Shown: positions 19,250-29,368, numbered from the stretch's first letter. The stretch: 43,354 bases of DNA from Vulcanimicrobiota bacterium (GCA_003161555.1 PMOG01000073.1:1-43354), one strand, 5' to 3'. Numbers and translations are program-made. The notes: generated by a model not told the origin, from the letters alone.

Positions 19250-20419
19250 CTGCGTCGCCGTGAAGGTATTGCGCCGGTCACGGCTTTTCTTTCGGCCTGT
19301 TCCATTGCCGCGCCGAGACGATCTGCCGCATTAACCATCGCGCCCTCGAGCAGATGCGCGTAGACCGTCATCGTCGTCACCGCTGAGCTGTGACCGAGCA
19401 TTCCTGCTACCGAGCGCGCGTCGATCCCGGCGACCAGCATCGTCGTCGCCGCGGTGTGTCGCGCGTCGTGCAAGCGTGTCGACGAGATCCCAGCCTTTTC
19501 GAGCGAGTTCACCGAAGGCGTAACTCGCATTCCAGGGCGTGATTCGACGGCCGACCGCGTCCGCGAAGACGAAGCCGTCATCCTTATAGGAAGCGCCGGC
19601 GGCGAGTCTGTCGGCGGCTTGTGCCACCTTCTGCCGGCGGAGAGCGTCGAGCGCGAACGATGAGAGCGGCACCGTTCGAACGCGGTCCGTCTTCGTGCCC
19701 TTCATCGTCACGCCAGCCTTCGTTTGCGAGAGCGAACCTTCGATCCGCACGACGCCTCGCTCGAAATCCACGACTGGCCACTTCAGCGCGAGCAGTTCGC
19801 CGCGCCGCGCCCCGAGGGCGAAGGCGAGGGCGATGAAGGAGTGCCAGCGCGTCCCACGCGCCGCGTCCAGGACGCGCGCGATCTCATCGGCTTCGAACGC
19901 TTTGGCCTCTGATCGGCGGACCGCCGGCGCATCCACCGCCGAGACGACGTTGCGTCCGACGAGCGACATCTTCACGGCCCATGCGAGCATCCCGTTGAGG
20001 AGGGACCTCGCATGGAAGACGGTCTTCGCGGAGATCGGCTGCCCATCTTGACCACCCTCAGCCGCGAGCACCGCCTGCCAGTCTGAAATGTGCGCCGGCC
20101 GCAACTTCGCGAGCGTCAGCGATCCAATTCGCGGCAGGATGTAGCGGTCCGCGATCCCGTGATACTCCTCAAGGGTCTTCGCGCCGCATCGGGTGGCTCG
20201 ATCGCGGAGGTAGGCATCCATTGCACCGGCGACCGTCACCGTCGTCGGCGAGAGATCGACTCCGCGATCGCGCGCAAACAGCGCCTCGCGTTCCGCCTTC
20301 TCCGCGTCGCGCCGCGTCGGGAACGTGCCGAGGGAACGACGCCGACGTCGGCCGGCGGCCGTCGTGTCGAGATCCACGAGGACCGCCCAGCGGCCAGACT
20401 TGCGACGGTAAATGCTCAT
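19246..20419 (-). pseudogene. tyrosine-type site-specific integrase, split by a +1 frameshift at an A4 run
   Basis: Frame 1: MSIYRRKSGRWAVLVDLDTTAAGRRRRRSLGTF...ALGARRGELLALKWPVVDF...; after AAAA at 19496-19499 homology continues in another frame: KAGISSTRLHDARHTAATTMLVAGIDARSVAGMLGHSSAVTTMTVYAHLLEGAMVNAADRLGAAM. Confidence 0.85.
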
Positions 20420-21021
20420 CGTTTCTTCCCCTTCGGAGCAGCCAGCTCTGCGGCAAACTCTATCGTTTCATGCACGGTTTCATCGAAATATTTGTACTCG
20501 ATTGAATCGAGGAAGGCGTTCAGGGTCGCGAGTTCCCAGGCGTCGGCCATCGCGCGTGCGGACTTCGCGATGTACGCCTTGATGTCGCGCGTGACCAGCT
20601 TCTTCTTTGCATCACCAATGCGGACACCGTTCACACCGGCGACGACTTGCGCGATGAGTTCGGCAAAGCGCCCGACGTCGCCGGGCAGGATCAGCGCCGC
20701 CGGCGTCCGCGTCGTTTCGCGGATCTTCGTGTACCAATCGGCCTGAGTAGCGACGGGCCACAACAGCGCTACTGCGTCGCGCCCCTTCCGACCGTTCCGA
20801 TTCCCAATCTCCCTGACGGCCTCGACAAGGTCGAATGCGGTCGCCGTAGGTAGCGTCCTCTTTTTGGTCAGCGCGTTTGTCACGCGTCTCGGGTCCCACC
20901 CGAGATGCTCGGCGATGTTTTCGTTGTGAAGCCCCTTCAAGTCGCGAACGCGCCGGATGAGGGCACGCGCTTGAGCCGCATCGTGCGGGCTGAGGGCCGC
21001 GGAGTCAAGCGTTTTGGGCAC
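20416..21021 (-). CDS. hypothetical regulator with HTH-like N-terminus
   Basis: ARALIRRVRDLKGLHNENIAEHLGWDPRRVTNALTKKRTLPTATAFDLVEAVREIG; stop overlaps the integrase start (ATGA). Confidence 0.55.
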   Translation of the reverse strand: MPKTLDSAALSPHDAAQARALIRRVRDLKGLHNENIAEHLGWDPRRVTNALTKKRTLPTATAFDLVEAVREIGNRNGRKGRDAVALLWPVATQADWYTKIRETTRTPAALILPGDVGRFAELIAQVVAGVNGVRIGDAKKKLVTRDIKAYIAKSARAMADAWELATLNAFLDSIEYKYFDETVHETIEFAAELAAPKGKKR

Positions 21022-21096
21022 CGCATACTCACTATGCGCCTAACCGTGAGTATCCTGCGTTGGCCGCCGAAAGCCGTCAGCGCATATACTCGGCCA

Positions 21097-21354
21097 ATGG
21101 AACAGCCGCGTTTGCTCACGATCCCCGAAGTCGCCGCCACCCTCCACCTGTCGATCTCGGCGACGAAATCGCTGGTGTATTCGGGCAAAATACGAACGCT
21201 CACAATCGGACGCTCTCGCCGATGCACGCAGGAAGCACTGACCGAGTTCATCGCGAACTGTTGCATCGTGAACGACGGCGCGCTGCCGACTGAAGCGACG
21301 GCGGCCCGCTCGGTCAACAGACGCACGAGGCGCGCGCGCTCAGCCCTTCCGTAA
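21097..21354 (+). CDS. excisionase/MerR-like HTH protein
   Basis: MEQPRLLTIPEVAATLHLSISATKSLVYSGKIRTLTIGRSRRCTQEALTEFI; typical excisionase family HTH_17. Confidence 0.8.
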   Translation: MEQPRLLTIPEVAATLHLSISATKSLVYSGKIRTLTIGRSRRCTQEALTEFIANCCIVNDGALPTEATAARSVNRRTRRARSALP

Positions 21355-21491
21355 GTATTTTCCGAAGAATCGAAACGCGTACCGATTGCGGACGCGCAGG
21401 GCCAGGGCTCTGGGTTTCCCTAACGCGGCACGGGAGAAAGCGCGCGTCCAAGCGAGCCTTCTGGCGATGCGGAAGGCCGCAGAAACCGCGC

Positions 21492-21734
21492 TCATGACGT
21501 CGCCCGGCCGTCGACGAGCGGCGGCAGACCGCGCTCGACGAAAAGCGCCGAGAGCGCGCCAAAAGCGAGAGCCTGAACCGTCGTATCCTCCTCGATCGCG
21601 AGTTGCTTGAGGCGCTTCCGCTGTGCCGGCGAAAGGCGGATGAAGATTTGCTTGCGGTCGTCCGACGCAGGGGGCGGCGCCGGAATTGCGGCCACCTTGG
21701 GCCGAGCCGGCTTGGCGAATTGTCGCGGCTTCAT
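21492..21734 (-). CDS. small ribbon-helix-helix-like protein
   Basis: DDRKQIFIRLSPAQRKRLKQLAIEEDTTVQALAFGALSALFVERGLPPL. Confidence 0.6.
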   Translation of the reverse strand: MKPRQFAKPARPKVAAIPAPPPASDDRKQIFIRLSPAQRKRLKQLAIEEDTTVQALAFGALSALFVERGLPPLVDGRATS

Positions 21735-21777
21735 CGCTGCTTTTTCTCCTCCGACTGACTCGCGAGAATAATGTCTA

Positions 21778-22014
21778 TCACGGGCGGCCCCCAGTTTGAA
21801 GTTGCACGGCGACGTCTCCGAACTGGCGTCGTATACCGATGAGGAACCGGCCGTGCTCGGCACGATCGGGGACGCGCGCGTGTACCAGTAACTCCCCGCC
21901 GACATCGATCACGCGCAAGCCGATCTCGTCCGAACGGCCAGCGCGTTCCCGGTGGTTCGGTGCCGCTTCGTCCAAAACGGCGGCCAGTCGACGTTCGATC
22001 TCGTCTTCAGTCAC
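21778..22014 (-). CDS. small hypothetical protein coupled to the recombinase gene
   Basis: GTG start overlaps recombinase stop (GTGA); MTEDEIERRLAAVLDEAAPNHRERAGRSDEIGLRVIDVGGELLVHARVPDRAEHGRFLIGIRRQFGDVAVQLQTGGRP. Confidence 0.5.
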   Translation of the reverse strand: MTEDEIERRLAAVLDEAAPNHRERAGRSDEIGLRVIDVGGELLVHARVPDRAEHGRFLIGIRRQFGDVAVQLQTGGRP

Positions 22015-22877
22015 AGTCCCACTTCGCTTGCCGCATTCCCGTCCCAGATCGTCGCCGGCCGCGTATACCGTTCGATCATCGCGCTCGACTTGTGACCGCT
22101 CTGGCGGCGGATCGTCAGTTCGGAGATCCCGCGCATCGCGCACGATGTCACGAACCCTGCGCGCAGGCTATGCGCGCCGAGGTTCGACGAATCCCGTCCG
22201 ACCTGCTCCGCGCGGCGCTTCACGACGAGCGCGACGGCTTCGGGCGACAGGCGATTCGGCGAGACACGGCCGTGCCGATTGATCGGCCGGAAGATCGGTC
22301 CTTCGACGATGGCGATGGCGTCGAGCCAGCGGCGCAGGGCGCGCACGGGACACGTTTCGAGGTGCGAACCGTTAGGGACGCCGATCAATCGGCCGGCGCC
22401 CTCCTGGTCGGTCTTCGACCGCCGAAGGTGGACCTCGAGGCCGCTCTCGACGAACCGCACGTCGCCGACGTTGAGCGATACGATCTCCGAGCGGCGCATC
22501 GCGGACGCGAAGCCGATCAAAAGCAATGCGCGATCACGCAAGGCCAGCGGATCGTCGCCGAGAGGTGCGACGATCGCCCGCAGGTCGTCGGTGAGGATCG
22601 CCGCCTTGCACGATTGCGCGACGCCGAGCCGACGCCTAATGCCAGCCATGACGGCCGCGACCTTCGGGTGCGAATGGGGGCTCTGGAGTCCGGCTTCATG
22701 GTGCGCGGCGGCAATCGCTGAAAGGCGGCGGCCGATTGTCGCGACCTTCTTCGAGCCGGCGAGGTGCGTGACGTAGAGCGCGACTGCGCCGGGAGCCGCC
22801 GGAAGCACCCGCGCTCCCGTCAACGCGCACCAACTCGAAAAGTCATTGAGATCCGCCGCGTCAGCAATGGTAGACAC
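22011..22877 (-). CDS. second tyrosine recombinase
   Basis: ALRDRALLLIGFASAMRRSEIVSLNVGDV...LGAHSLRAGFVTSCAMRGISELTIRRQSGHKSSAMIERYTR; R, HxLR, GH and Y motifs all in one frame. Confidence 0.87.
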   Translation of the reverse strand: MSTIADAADLNDFSSWCALTGARVLPAAPGAVALYVTHLAGSKKVATIGRRLSAIAAAHHEAGLQSPHSHPKVAAVMAGIRRRLGVAQSCKAAILTDDLRAIVAPLGDDPLALRDRALLLIGFASAMRRSEIVSLNVGDVRFVESGLEVHLRRSKTDQEGAGRLIGVPNGSHLETCPVRALRRWLDAIAIVEGPIFRPINRHGRVSPNRLSPEAVALVVKRRAEQVGRDSSNLGAHSLRAGFVTSCAMRGISELTIRRQSGHKSSAMIERYTRPATIWDGNAASEVGL

Positions 22878-23096
22878 AATCCATGCTGAATGGGCGCTGG
22901 ATTCGGGACGCTAATGGAGATGCGCAAATGAGCAGCGATGTAATTCGCGCTCCAACGAGCGGTTAGGAGTCTCGCTCACCTACGACACGATGCTTTTCGG
23001 AGCGGAGCGATTTCAGAGTATGGCAGAGAACCTTGGCGCAATCCTTGCCGCTTTGTCGGATGAGCGAACTGTCGGCGACATCCTCGCCATTTGCTG

Positions 23097-23864
23097 TACT
23101 GTTGCATGACGTTCAGCGAGATCTTTTTGCTGCTTCTTGACGATGAGCGGCGAGCGGCCGGGGTAGGGGGCGCAGCGGGCGGTATCGTACGCGAGTGGTC
23201 TCCGGACCGTTCCGAGTGCCGCATCGTGTTCTGCGACGCGCCGGATGAAGACCTCGCGCGCGTCGTCGTGACCGAAGCGGCGTGTGCCCGCGAGCAGCGG
23301 TACGCGCTGGAGTGGAAAGTTTACGGCCACGATCGCTCAGCGACTGTGATGAGTGCGTTGCTGGGCGCGGGCTTTGAACCGGGAGACCTAGAAACGGTGC
23401 TCGGTATCGAACTGCACGCCCCCAGGGAAACGGGAGGGCTGCCGCCCGGCGTCGAGATCCGGATCGTTCGGGATCCTAGGGAGCTCGCCGATGTCTCCGC
23501 AATCTCTCGTGCGTTGGGACGGCGCAACGTTGAGGGCGAGACTCGAGCGCTGGCAACGGCACTACATGACCGCCCTTCGGCGATCAGCGTGCACGTTCTT
23601 TACGAGGATGACAATCCCGCGGCTTGCGGCCGCATCCACTACGGACGCGTTCCAGGCGTAGCCGAACTCGCCGGCGGACGGACGGTTCCATCGCAGCGGC
23701 GGCGCGGCTTCTTCAGGGCTCTCGTGGAGTCTCGGCTACGGGAAGCGGCGGCGCAGGGTTCAAGGTACGTGTTCGTCGACGCTTTGCCTTCGTCGCATCA
23801 TATCTTGACGCGTCTCGGCTTTGCGGCTGTGACCACGACTCAGCCGTACATTTATCCCGCATGA
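23097..23864 (+). CDS. GNAT-like acetyltransferase
   Basis: GGRTVPSQRRRGFFRALVESRLREAAAQGSRYVFVDALPSSHHILTRLGFAAVTTTQPYIYP; C-terminal GNAT motif A/B. Confidence 0.6.
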   Translation, partial: YCCMTFSEIFLLLLDDERRAAGVGGAAGGIVREWSPDRSECRIVFCDAPDEDLARVVVTEAACAREQRYALEWKVYGHDRSATVMSALLGAGFEPGDLETVLGIELHAPRETGGLPPGVEIRIVRDPRELADVSAISRALGRRNVEGETRALATALHDRPSAISVHVLYEDDNPAACGRIHYGRVPGVAELAGGRTVPSQRRRGFFRALVESRLREAAAQGSRYVFVDALPSSHHILTRLGFAAVTTTQPYIYPA

Positions 23865-24275
23865 GGGTTGAACGGAGAGACCCATGACGCCGAAGGAGTT
23901 CGTCGACGCACTCTCAACAAACCCAACTCCACAATTATGTGCGGCCTAATGTTTGGGCTCAGACCCCAGCCGCACTCATAGTTGAATCAGCCGATCTCAT
24001 GCTGACCCCGATGCACTCGTCTTCGAATGCGCCGCGCTACGTCGCCGAATTGAATACCTAGGCCCCGCGTTCTCCCGACATAATGGTTAGCGGTTTAAGC
24101 CCGGATTCGCCGGGTGAACGCTGGAAAAGACATCTTAGTCGCAAATAACCCCGGATTGGTAGTGGACACCTTTAACCCATTATCGCCATTGATATGCAGC
24201 GGTTAGGCAGACCCTCTCGACTGCGTTACGCTCATCTGAGGCCACTACGCGTAAGCAAACCGGTTCGAAAAGGCG

Positions 24276-26024
24276 TCACAGTTTACAATTTCCGTGCACC
24301 ACCGTCACCTTTGATGGATCAAACATTCCGTGAACTTGGAACGTTCTGTCTCGAATGGAATCGGTAGGTACGATCGCCAACCCTCGACCATCTGCAAAAC
24401 ATTGCAGATTAGGATCGCTGCTACTCCCATTGACCGTCTCGTGAAAGTGCTGCCACTCAGCATCTATCGTATCACCCGGTGCATTGAGTTCGGAACCGAT
24501 CTGAAGATAGAGCACGTCGTCTGCACGAAAGAAACGATCCTCTTCCGCTGAAAATACTTGCTTCCCATCAACAAATAGCCGAATTACGCCTTGCTGACGC
24601 TTGATTTCAATATCGTGCCAGCCATCTGGAATGAATGAGCCTTCGACATATTTCAGCGGCTGCTGGAACAGTTGGTCCGCCACAAACGTTTGGAGGCGGA
24701 ATTGTCGACGCGCATCACGGATTATTCCGACCTGTAAAAATGGCGCGATCAACGACTCCGGGCCGCGGTTTGCAATCACCATAAGCCAAGCCGCCGAAAA
24801 GTCATGGTTCCCTTGGATCTGCGACAATTGAACGTTAGCTTTAAACGTATAGCTACGGGGAAGATAAAGTCGATATGCAGTAGCGATTGCATTGCGCATT
24901 TTTGTGGGACTGAGGTGCACGGGTGCCGCGTAGCCGGTGAGTTCAACGAAGCCGACACCGATTTGTTCTCCGCCAGTTGCCTCATCTTGGAGTTCGACGG
25001 CACCCTTCCAGTAAGGCTCGCCGCCTGCGGAGGGAACCACTTCCTGGTCCAACGCGACACCGCGTACCGAGAACGTGCCAAGTGACGGAAGCTTCACATC
25101 CCAAAAAGCGGGGTAGGCAACTGCCGAGTGAGGACTCATCCATCGGGCTCCGCCGCGAATACTGACGTGAAAGACAGAAGCCGTTAGGTGAGTGGTCTTG
25201 CCGTCACGATCGACTAACGTTCCGCTTGACTCGGCGCTATAGCTGCCATCCTCTCGGCGAAAAAGATACAGCATTACTTCGCGCCCATCGTTGAACTGAA
25301 AACCGAACCAATCCCAGCCAACTACATCTGCCGGCAGCTCAGCGTCAAACTGATGGTCCATCCACGATAGACCCGAGACAGCTAGGGTAGCACCGTTGAA
25401 CGTTAGCTTGCCGGAAGTACGCAAACGCGTATAAGAATAGTAGCGAGAGGAGCAAGACGAACACGGTCCCGTACGCAAAATGCCTGAGGCACCGTGCGCG
25501 ACCCTCGCCTTATCAGCCGTCGACATAAGGTCGATGCCAGTTAGGCCATTAGTTGCAGTCGCTCGTAAGTAGCGGCCACGGCCAAGCGGCTCGCCTTCGA
25601 GACGCCAGTTATCAAGATGCACGCTGAGGCCGCTCTCGCTTGCCCCTGCTATACCGAGTGACTGCCTTGCCAGGCGGTCTACGACCGAGAAACCACGCGT
25701 ATCTTCGTTCGTAATCGCGAGCACCGCGTGGTAGAAATTGGGCGCATCCCACGCTTCTGAGGTTCGGGACATTGTCCGATGTGGCAAGGCAAACCGGAAA
25801 AAACTGAGCTGGTAATCGAACTCATGCCCAGTCGAATCTTTAAGGTGTCCCGTCAGATGCCACCATTCAGATCGCGAAGACCGATGGACACCATCTGACA
25901 CTCCGTCCGCGAGCGCGCCCGGCGACGGACTGAAGACTGCCGCCGAGGCTACATGATCGGCTGCTAGCGGAACTTGAGGATAGCCGAGTACACAGCACAG
26001 CAATCCATAGAATAGGCTTTTCAT
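24276..26024 (-). CDS. AttH/CrtC-type lipocalin-like protein fused to a C-terminal concanavalin-like domain
   Basis: HRSSRSEWWHLTGHLKDSTGHEFDYQLSFFRFALP...GWDWFGFQFNDGREVMLYLFRREDGSY, then DGWHDIEIKRQQGVIRLFVDGKQVFSAEEDRFFRADDVLYLQIG. Confidence 0.75.
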   Translation of the reverse strand: MKSLFYGLLCCVLGYPQVPLAADHVASAAVFSPSPGALADGVSDGVHRSSRSEWWHLTGHLKDSTGHEFDYQLSFFRFALPHRTMSRTSEAWDAPNFYHAVLAITNEDTRGFSVVDRLARQSLGIAGASESGLSVHLDNWRLEGEPLGRGRYLRATATNGLTGIDLMSTADKARVAHGASGILRTGPCSSCSSRYYSYTRLRTSGKLTFNGATLAVSGLSWMDHQFDAELPADVVGWDWFGFQFNDGREVMLYLFRREDGSYSAESSGTLVDRDGKTTHLTASVFHVSIRGGARWMSPHSAVAYPAFWDVKLPSLGTFSVRGVALDQEVVPSAGGEPYWKGAVELQDEATGGEQIGVGFVELTGYAAPVHLSPTKMRNAIATAYRLYLPRSYTFKANVQLSQIQGNHDFSAAWLMVIANRGPESLIAPFLQVGIIRDARRQFRLQTFVADQLFQQPLKYVEGSFIPDGWHDIEIKRQQGVIRLFVDGKQVFSAEEDRFFRADDVLYLQIGSELNAPGDTIDAEWQHFHETVNGSSSDPNLQCFADGRGLAIVPTDSIRDRTFQVHGMFDPSKVTVVHGNCKL

Positions 26025-28258
26025 TCCACGCGAATCGCCAGATCGGTCCGAATCCTACTTGCGATGCGCGCCGGGTATGTGCCGGCTAAGAGAACAGCTA
26101 TCGTGCTTAGTAATGCAAGCCATGCCGCTAGGCGGTAGGGAATAGGTATTTCGCTGAGAGATGGTACCGGCACTTGAACGCCGCCGTAGACAAGAGTGAC
26201 TGCGAGGAAGAAACCGAGCAGGACGCCGATCGTAGCCGCGAGCAGGCCGATTAGAGCCGCTTCGCTCAGCACCATCAGTTGCACTCCGATGCGAGCGAAA
26301 CCGAGGTACCGGAGGGTAGCAATCTCGACGCGTCGTTCAAGTACACGCGCCGCAAGCCCGGACGCAAGCCCGAAGATGGCGAGGCCAAGTGTAACCGCGC
26401 TGAATACATACGTGAGTCCGAACGTTCCCTTAAAAATCGACTGAATACGGGTGCGCAACTCTCGTGTCGTTTGTACGCTTATTAGGCGCGGAGTCAATCT
26501 TCGGATCAGGCGCGATCGCAAGCTTATCAGATTCGTGCCAGGAATCGCCGTGATAACCGCTTGGCTTTGATCGCTGCCCGGCGTGCTCCGCAAGCGTGGT
26601 TTGCCGCCACTTGGAAATGGAGCGAGCTGGGCGACGCCTGCAGTCGCGGCTATCAGAGCCAAATCACCTGGATGCCAAGCCCCGACTGAGACACCGAAAC
26701 CGTCACTCGGCTTGATTACAAGGTCGCCGGGAAGAACTTGGCTCGCCCACATATCGACGGCACCACTATACGCGGAAACCGCGAACACGGCTACGACCAT
26801 CATTGCGGACGCAACAGTCATCGAAGCGAATGCGGCGGCCGAACGACGTGGCAATGCGGCAAGGTATAACGCAGCAAATCGTATCTCTGGAAGGAGTGGA
26901 GCATTGCGACCTAGTGCAACCACACTACGGATGGTCCAGGGAATGCAGAGCACTACGCCGACCGCTGCGACTACACTCACACCGCTTACCAGGAGCACCG
27001 GGGCGTCGATCCGACGGTATAGAAGGACGAGACACGCAGCAACGGACGCGGCGAGCCCGAATAGCGCAAGCCCTAAGTCCGCTTTTGCATTGCCGCGCCC
27101 GTTCGACGCCGCTTCCCCGACTGCGTCTAGAGCCGGAAGTATAGCGGCAGCAATCGCGATGAGAATGCCGCAGAGAAACGCGCGCAACAGGCCCGGAAAA
27201 TCGTACACGACGCCGTCAGGCAACGTGCCGGCAACCGATCCGCCCATGAGAGGCGCGAGGGCAAACCAAGTAAAGAAAAGGCTTAAAGTGATTCCCTCCA
27301 TCGAACCTACAACCCCGATCAGGAAGCCTTCAGTCAGGAATGCTTTAACGATAGCTGCGCGGCTTGCACCCAGGCTGCGGAACGTTCTTATTTCGGGACG
27401 GCGTTGCTCTACCGACAATGCGATCCCATTGTAAATCAGGGTAGCGGCAACGAGTAAGCCCAGAGCGGAAACGGTAGCAAGGCTGACCCCAAAGTTGCGC
27501 AGTACGTCGAACAATGTTTGCGAAGAGTTCGGCAGAGTTACGAATCGGGTCCCTATAGGCAAATGTGTCTGCATTATCCCGCGGACGGCGCCTAATCGAA
27601 CCGGGTCGACAATGCAGTCGATGCGATCAATATAGCGCGAGTCACCATTCAGCTGTTGAGCAACCCCGAGGTCCACGAAAACAATGCTTGAATCGACGTC
27701 CGCTACGGCCGGCGGAAGAATGCCGGCAACGCGAAGGCGGAGTTGTCTAGACTCAGCCGTGCCGGTTAGCCACGAGCCTACAGAGAGGCGATATCGAGTG
27801 GCAACGCGAGTCGATATGATCGCCCCGGGATCACCGAGCAACGCCTGAGCGGACGGCTGGCTCCCCCAAGCGTCGAATGCCCCGGGCCTGATCGTGCGAA
27901 TCTCGGCGTCCCTAGGCAACGGCTGAAGCATATCGAGACCGACGAGGTTGAGTATTTCGCCCCGCCGGTCGCCTATAGATATCGGCCGCTCGATCACCGG
28001 ATCAGCCGAAAGAACTCCCGGAACCGCGCGCACCACGGCGAGAACCTGCTCGTTAAGCCGATGGGGCAACGCGAACACCGATAGGTTAACCTTATCATCA
28101 GCGGTATGGACGCCCGCGGCGAAGGAGGCGTTCGCTGTCGCGATGACGGTCGCGGTCGTGGCCGCCAGCGCAACGCCCAAGGCGGTAGCCACGGCAGCGA
28201 TTAGCGAGCGAAGTCCGTTTTGACGCAAATAGGCCGCTACTAGAACGTCGAAGATCAC
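26021..28258 (-). CDS. ABC transporter permease, FtsX/MacB-type
   Basis: MIFDVLVAAYLRQNGLRSLIAAVATALGVALAATTATV...LSVEQRRPEIRTFRSLGASRAAIVKAFLTEGFLIGVVG...VLERRVEIATLRYLGFARIGVQLMVLSEAALIG; overlaps next gene (ATGA). Confidence 0.88.
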   Translation of the reverse strand: MIFDVLVAAYLRQNGLRSLIAAVATALGVALAATTATVIATANASFAAGVHTADDKVNLSVFALPHRLNEQVLAVVRAVPGVLSADPVIERPISIGDRRGEILNLVGLDMLQPLPRDAEIRTIRPGAFDAWGSQPSAQALLGDPGAIISTRVATRYRLSVGSWLTGTAESRQLRLRVAGILPPAVADVDSSIVFVDLGVAQQLNGDSRYIDRIDCIVDPVRLGAVRGIMQTHLPIGTRFVTLPNSSQTLFDVLRNFGVSLATVSALGLLVAATLIYNGIALSVEQRRPEIRTFRSLGASRAAIVKAFLTEGFLIGVVGSMEGITLSLFFTWFALAPLMGGSVAGTLPDGVVYDFPGLLRAFLCGILIAIAAAILPALDAVGEAASNGRGNAKADLGLALFGLAASVAACLVLLYRRIDAPVLLVSGVSVVAAVGVVLCIPWTIRSVVALGRNAPLLPEIRFAALYLAALPRRSAAAFASMTVASAMMVVAVFAVSAYSGAVDMWASQVLPGDLVIKPSDGFGVSVGAWHPGDLALIAATAGVAQLAPFPSGGKPRLRSTPGSDQSQAVITAIPGTNLISLRSRLIRRLTPRLISVQTTRELRTRIQSIFKGTFGLTYVFSAVTLGLAIFGLASGLAARVLERRVEIATLRYLGFARIGVQLMVLSEAALIGLLAATIGVLLGFFLAVTLVYGGVQVPVPSLSEIPIPYRLAAWLALLSTIAVLLAGTYPARIASRIRTDLAIRVE

Positions 28259-28259
28259 A

Positions 28260-28955
28260 TCAACGCTCTACTCGGCCGTCCTGCATGCAGATGACGCGAT
28301 CACACAATGAGGCTGCGGCATTGGAATGAGAGGCCAGCAGTATGGACTGCCCCCCGAATGCGAGCTCGCGAAACAACTGCATTACTTGCATAGCATTCCG
28401 GGAGTCGAGATTGCCGGTCGGCTCATCGGCAAGAACGACCGCGGGCCCGTGGATCGTAGCGCGAGCGATCGCAACACGCTGGGCCTCTCCGCCGGACAGC
28501 TCATCCGGGTAGCTTCGTGCCTTTCTCTCAAGTCCGACCGCCTCGAGCGCAGCAGATACACGGTCAAGGATCTCAAAGCGCCCGTGTCCTTGAAGGACAA
28601 GAGGGACACCGATATTCTCCGCGACAGTCATTGTTGGCAGAAGGTTGAAGAACTGAAACACCGTACCAACACGAGTTCGACGCAGCAAAGTCATCGCCGA
28701 ATCGCTCAATGTCGTCGTTGCCTGACCTTCAATGGTGACGACTCCAGAAGTCGGACGATCGACACAACCAACAAGAGCAAGTAGCGTACTCTTCCCGCAA
28801 CCGCTCGGTCCGGTAAGCGCCACCATCTCGCCGGTTGAAACCTCAAAAGAGACGTCGTCCACCGCCGGTACGCCGTCTCGGCTAGCACCGTAAACCTTCG
28901 TGACGGCACTTAAACGGACAGGCAAAGTCTCAAAATGAGCTTCTGATCCGATCAC
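28260..28955 (-). CDS. ABC transporter ATP-binding protein (LolD/MacB-like)
   Basis: MVALTGPSGCGKSTLLALVGCVDRPTSG...LSGGEAQRVAIARATIHGPAVVLADEPTGNLDSRNAMQVMQLFREL. Confidence 0.93.
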   Translation of the reverse strand: MIGSEAHFETLPVRLSAVTKVYGASRDGVPAVDDVSFEVSTGEMVALTGPSGCGKSTLLALVGCVDRPTSGVVTIEGQATTTLSDSAMTLLRRTRVGTVFQFFNLLPTMTVAENIGVPLVLQGHGRFEILDRVSAALEAVGLERKARSYPDELSGGEAQRVAIARATIHGPAVVLADEPTGNLDSRNAMQVMQLFRELAFGGQSILLASHSNAAASLCDRVICMQDGRVER

Positions 28956-29342
28956 TTCTCTTAAACGCTTCTAGCAACGCGATTTAATCCCCCAGGCGCA
29001 GGCCGTCGCTTTGACCTAGGGTCCCAGCGCGGGTCGCATGGTAGTTACGCCGGATATCTCAGAATCATTGGTTCTACGGGAGCGTGCGAGCCGTTCGTCG
29101 AGGCGACGAACCTTAGGCATTCCAATGTAAATGGTCGCTCGCAAAGTCCACCGCAATCCGGTCCCGACCGTTGCGCTCGACCACTCGACCTTCGCTGATC
29201 GTCTTCCGCGGGTTCGACGGCCCTCGGCCCGGACATGTTGGTCGTTTGTGGCTTACGTTGATGGTAGCCCGTATTGGTCGGGCAAGAACGTAGTCGGCAT
29301 GACGCAGTTTCCGTGGTGCTATACGAATCGAGCCGCGGTTGC

Positions 29343-29368
29343 CAAACGGTTGCCGTCGGTGGCAACCG
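29343..29368. repeat. putative integrase arm-type sites, right end
   Basis: CAAACGGTTGCC (29343-29354) identical to the left-end copy; inverted GGCAACCG at 29361-29368. Confidence 0.5.

Noticed and set aside
23900-24270. Possible insertion sequence remnant or structured RNA (GTGCGGC...GCCGCAC hairpin, TAGTGGACACC)
   Set aside because: Only a short hairpin visible; no paired terminal repeats or transposase fragment found.
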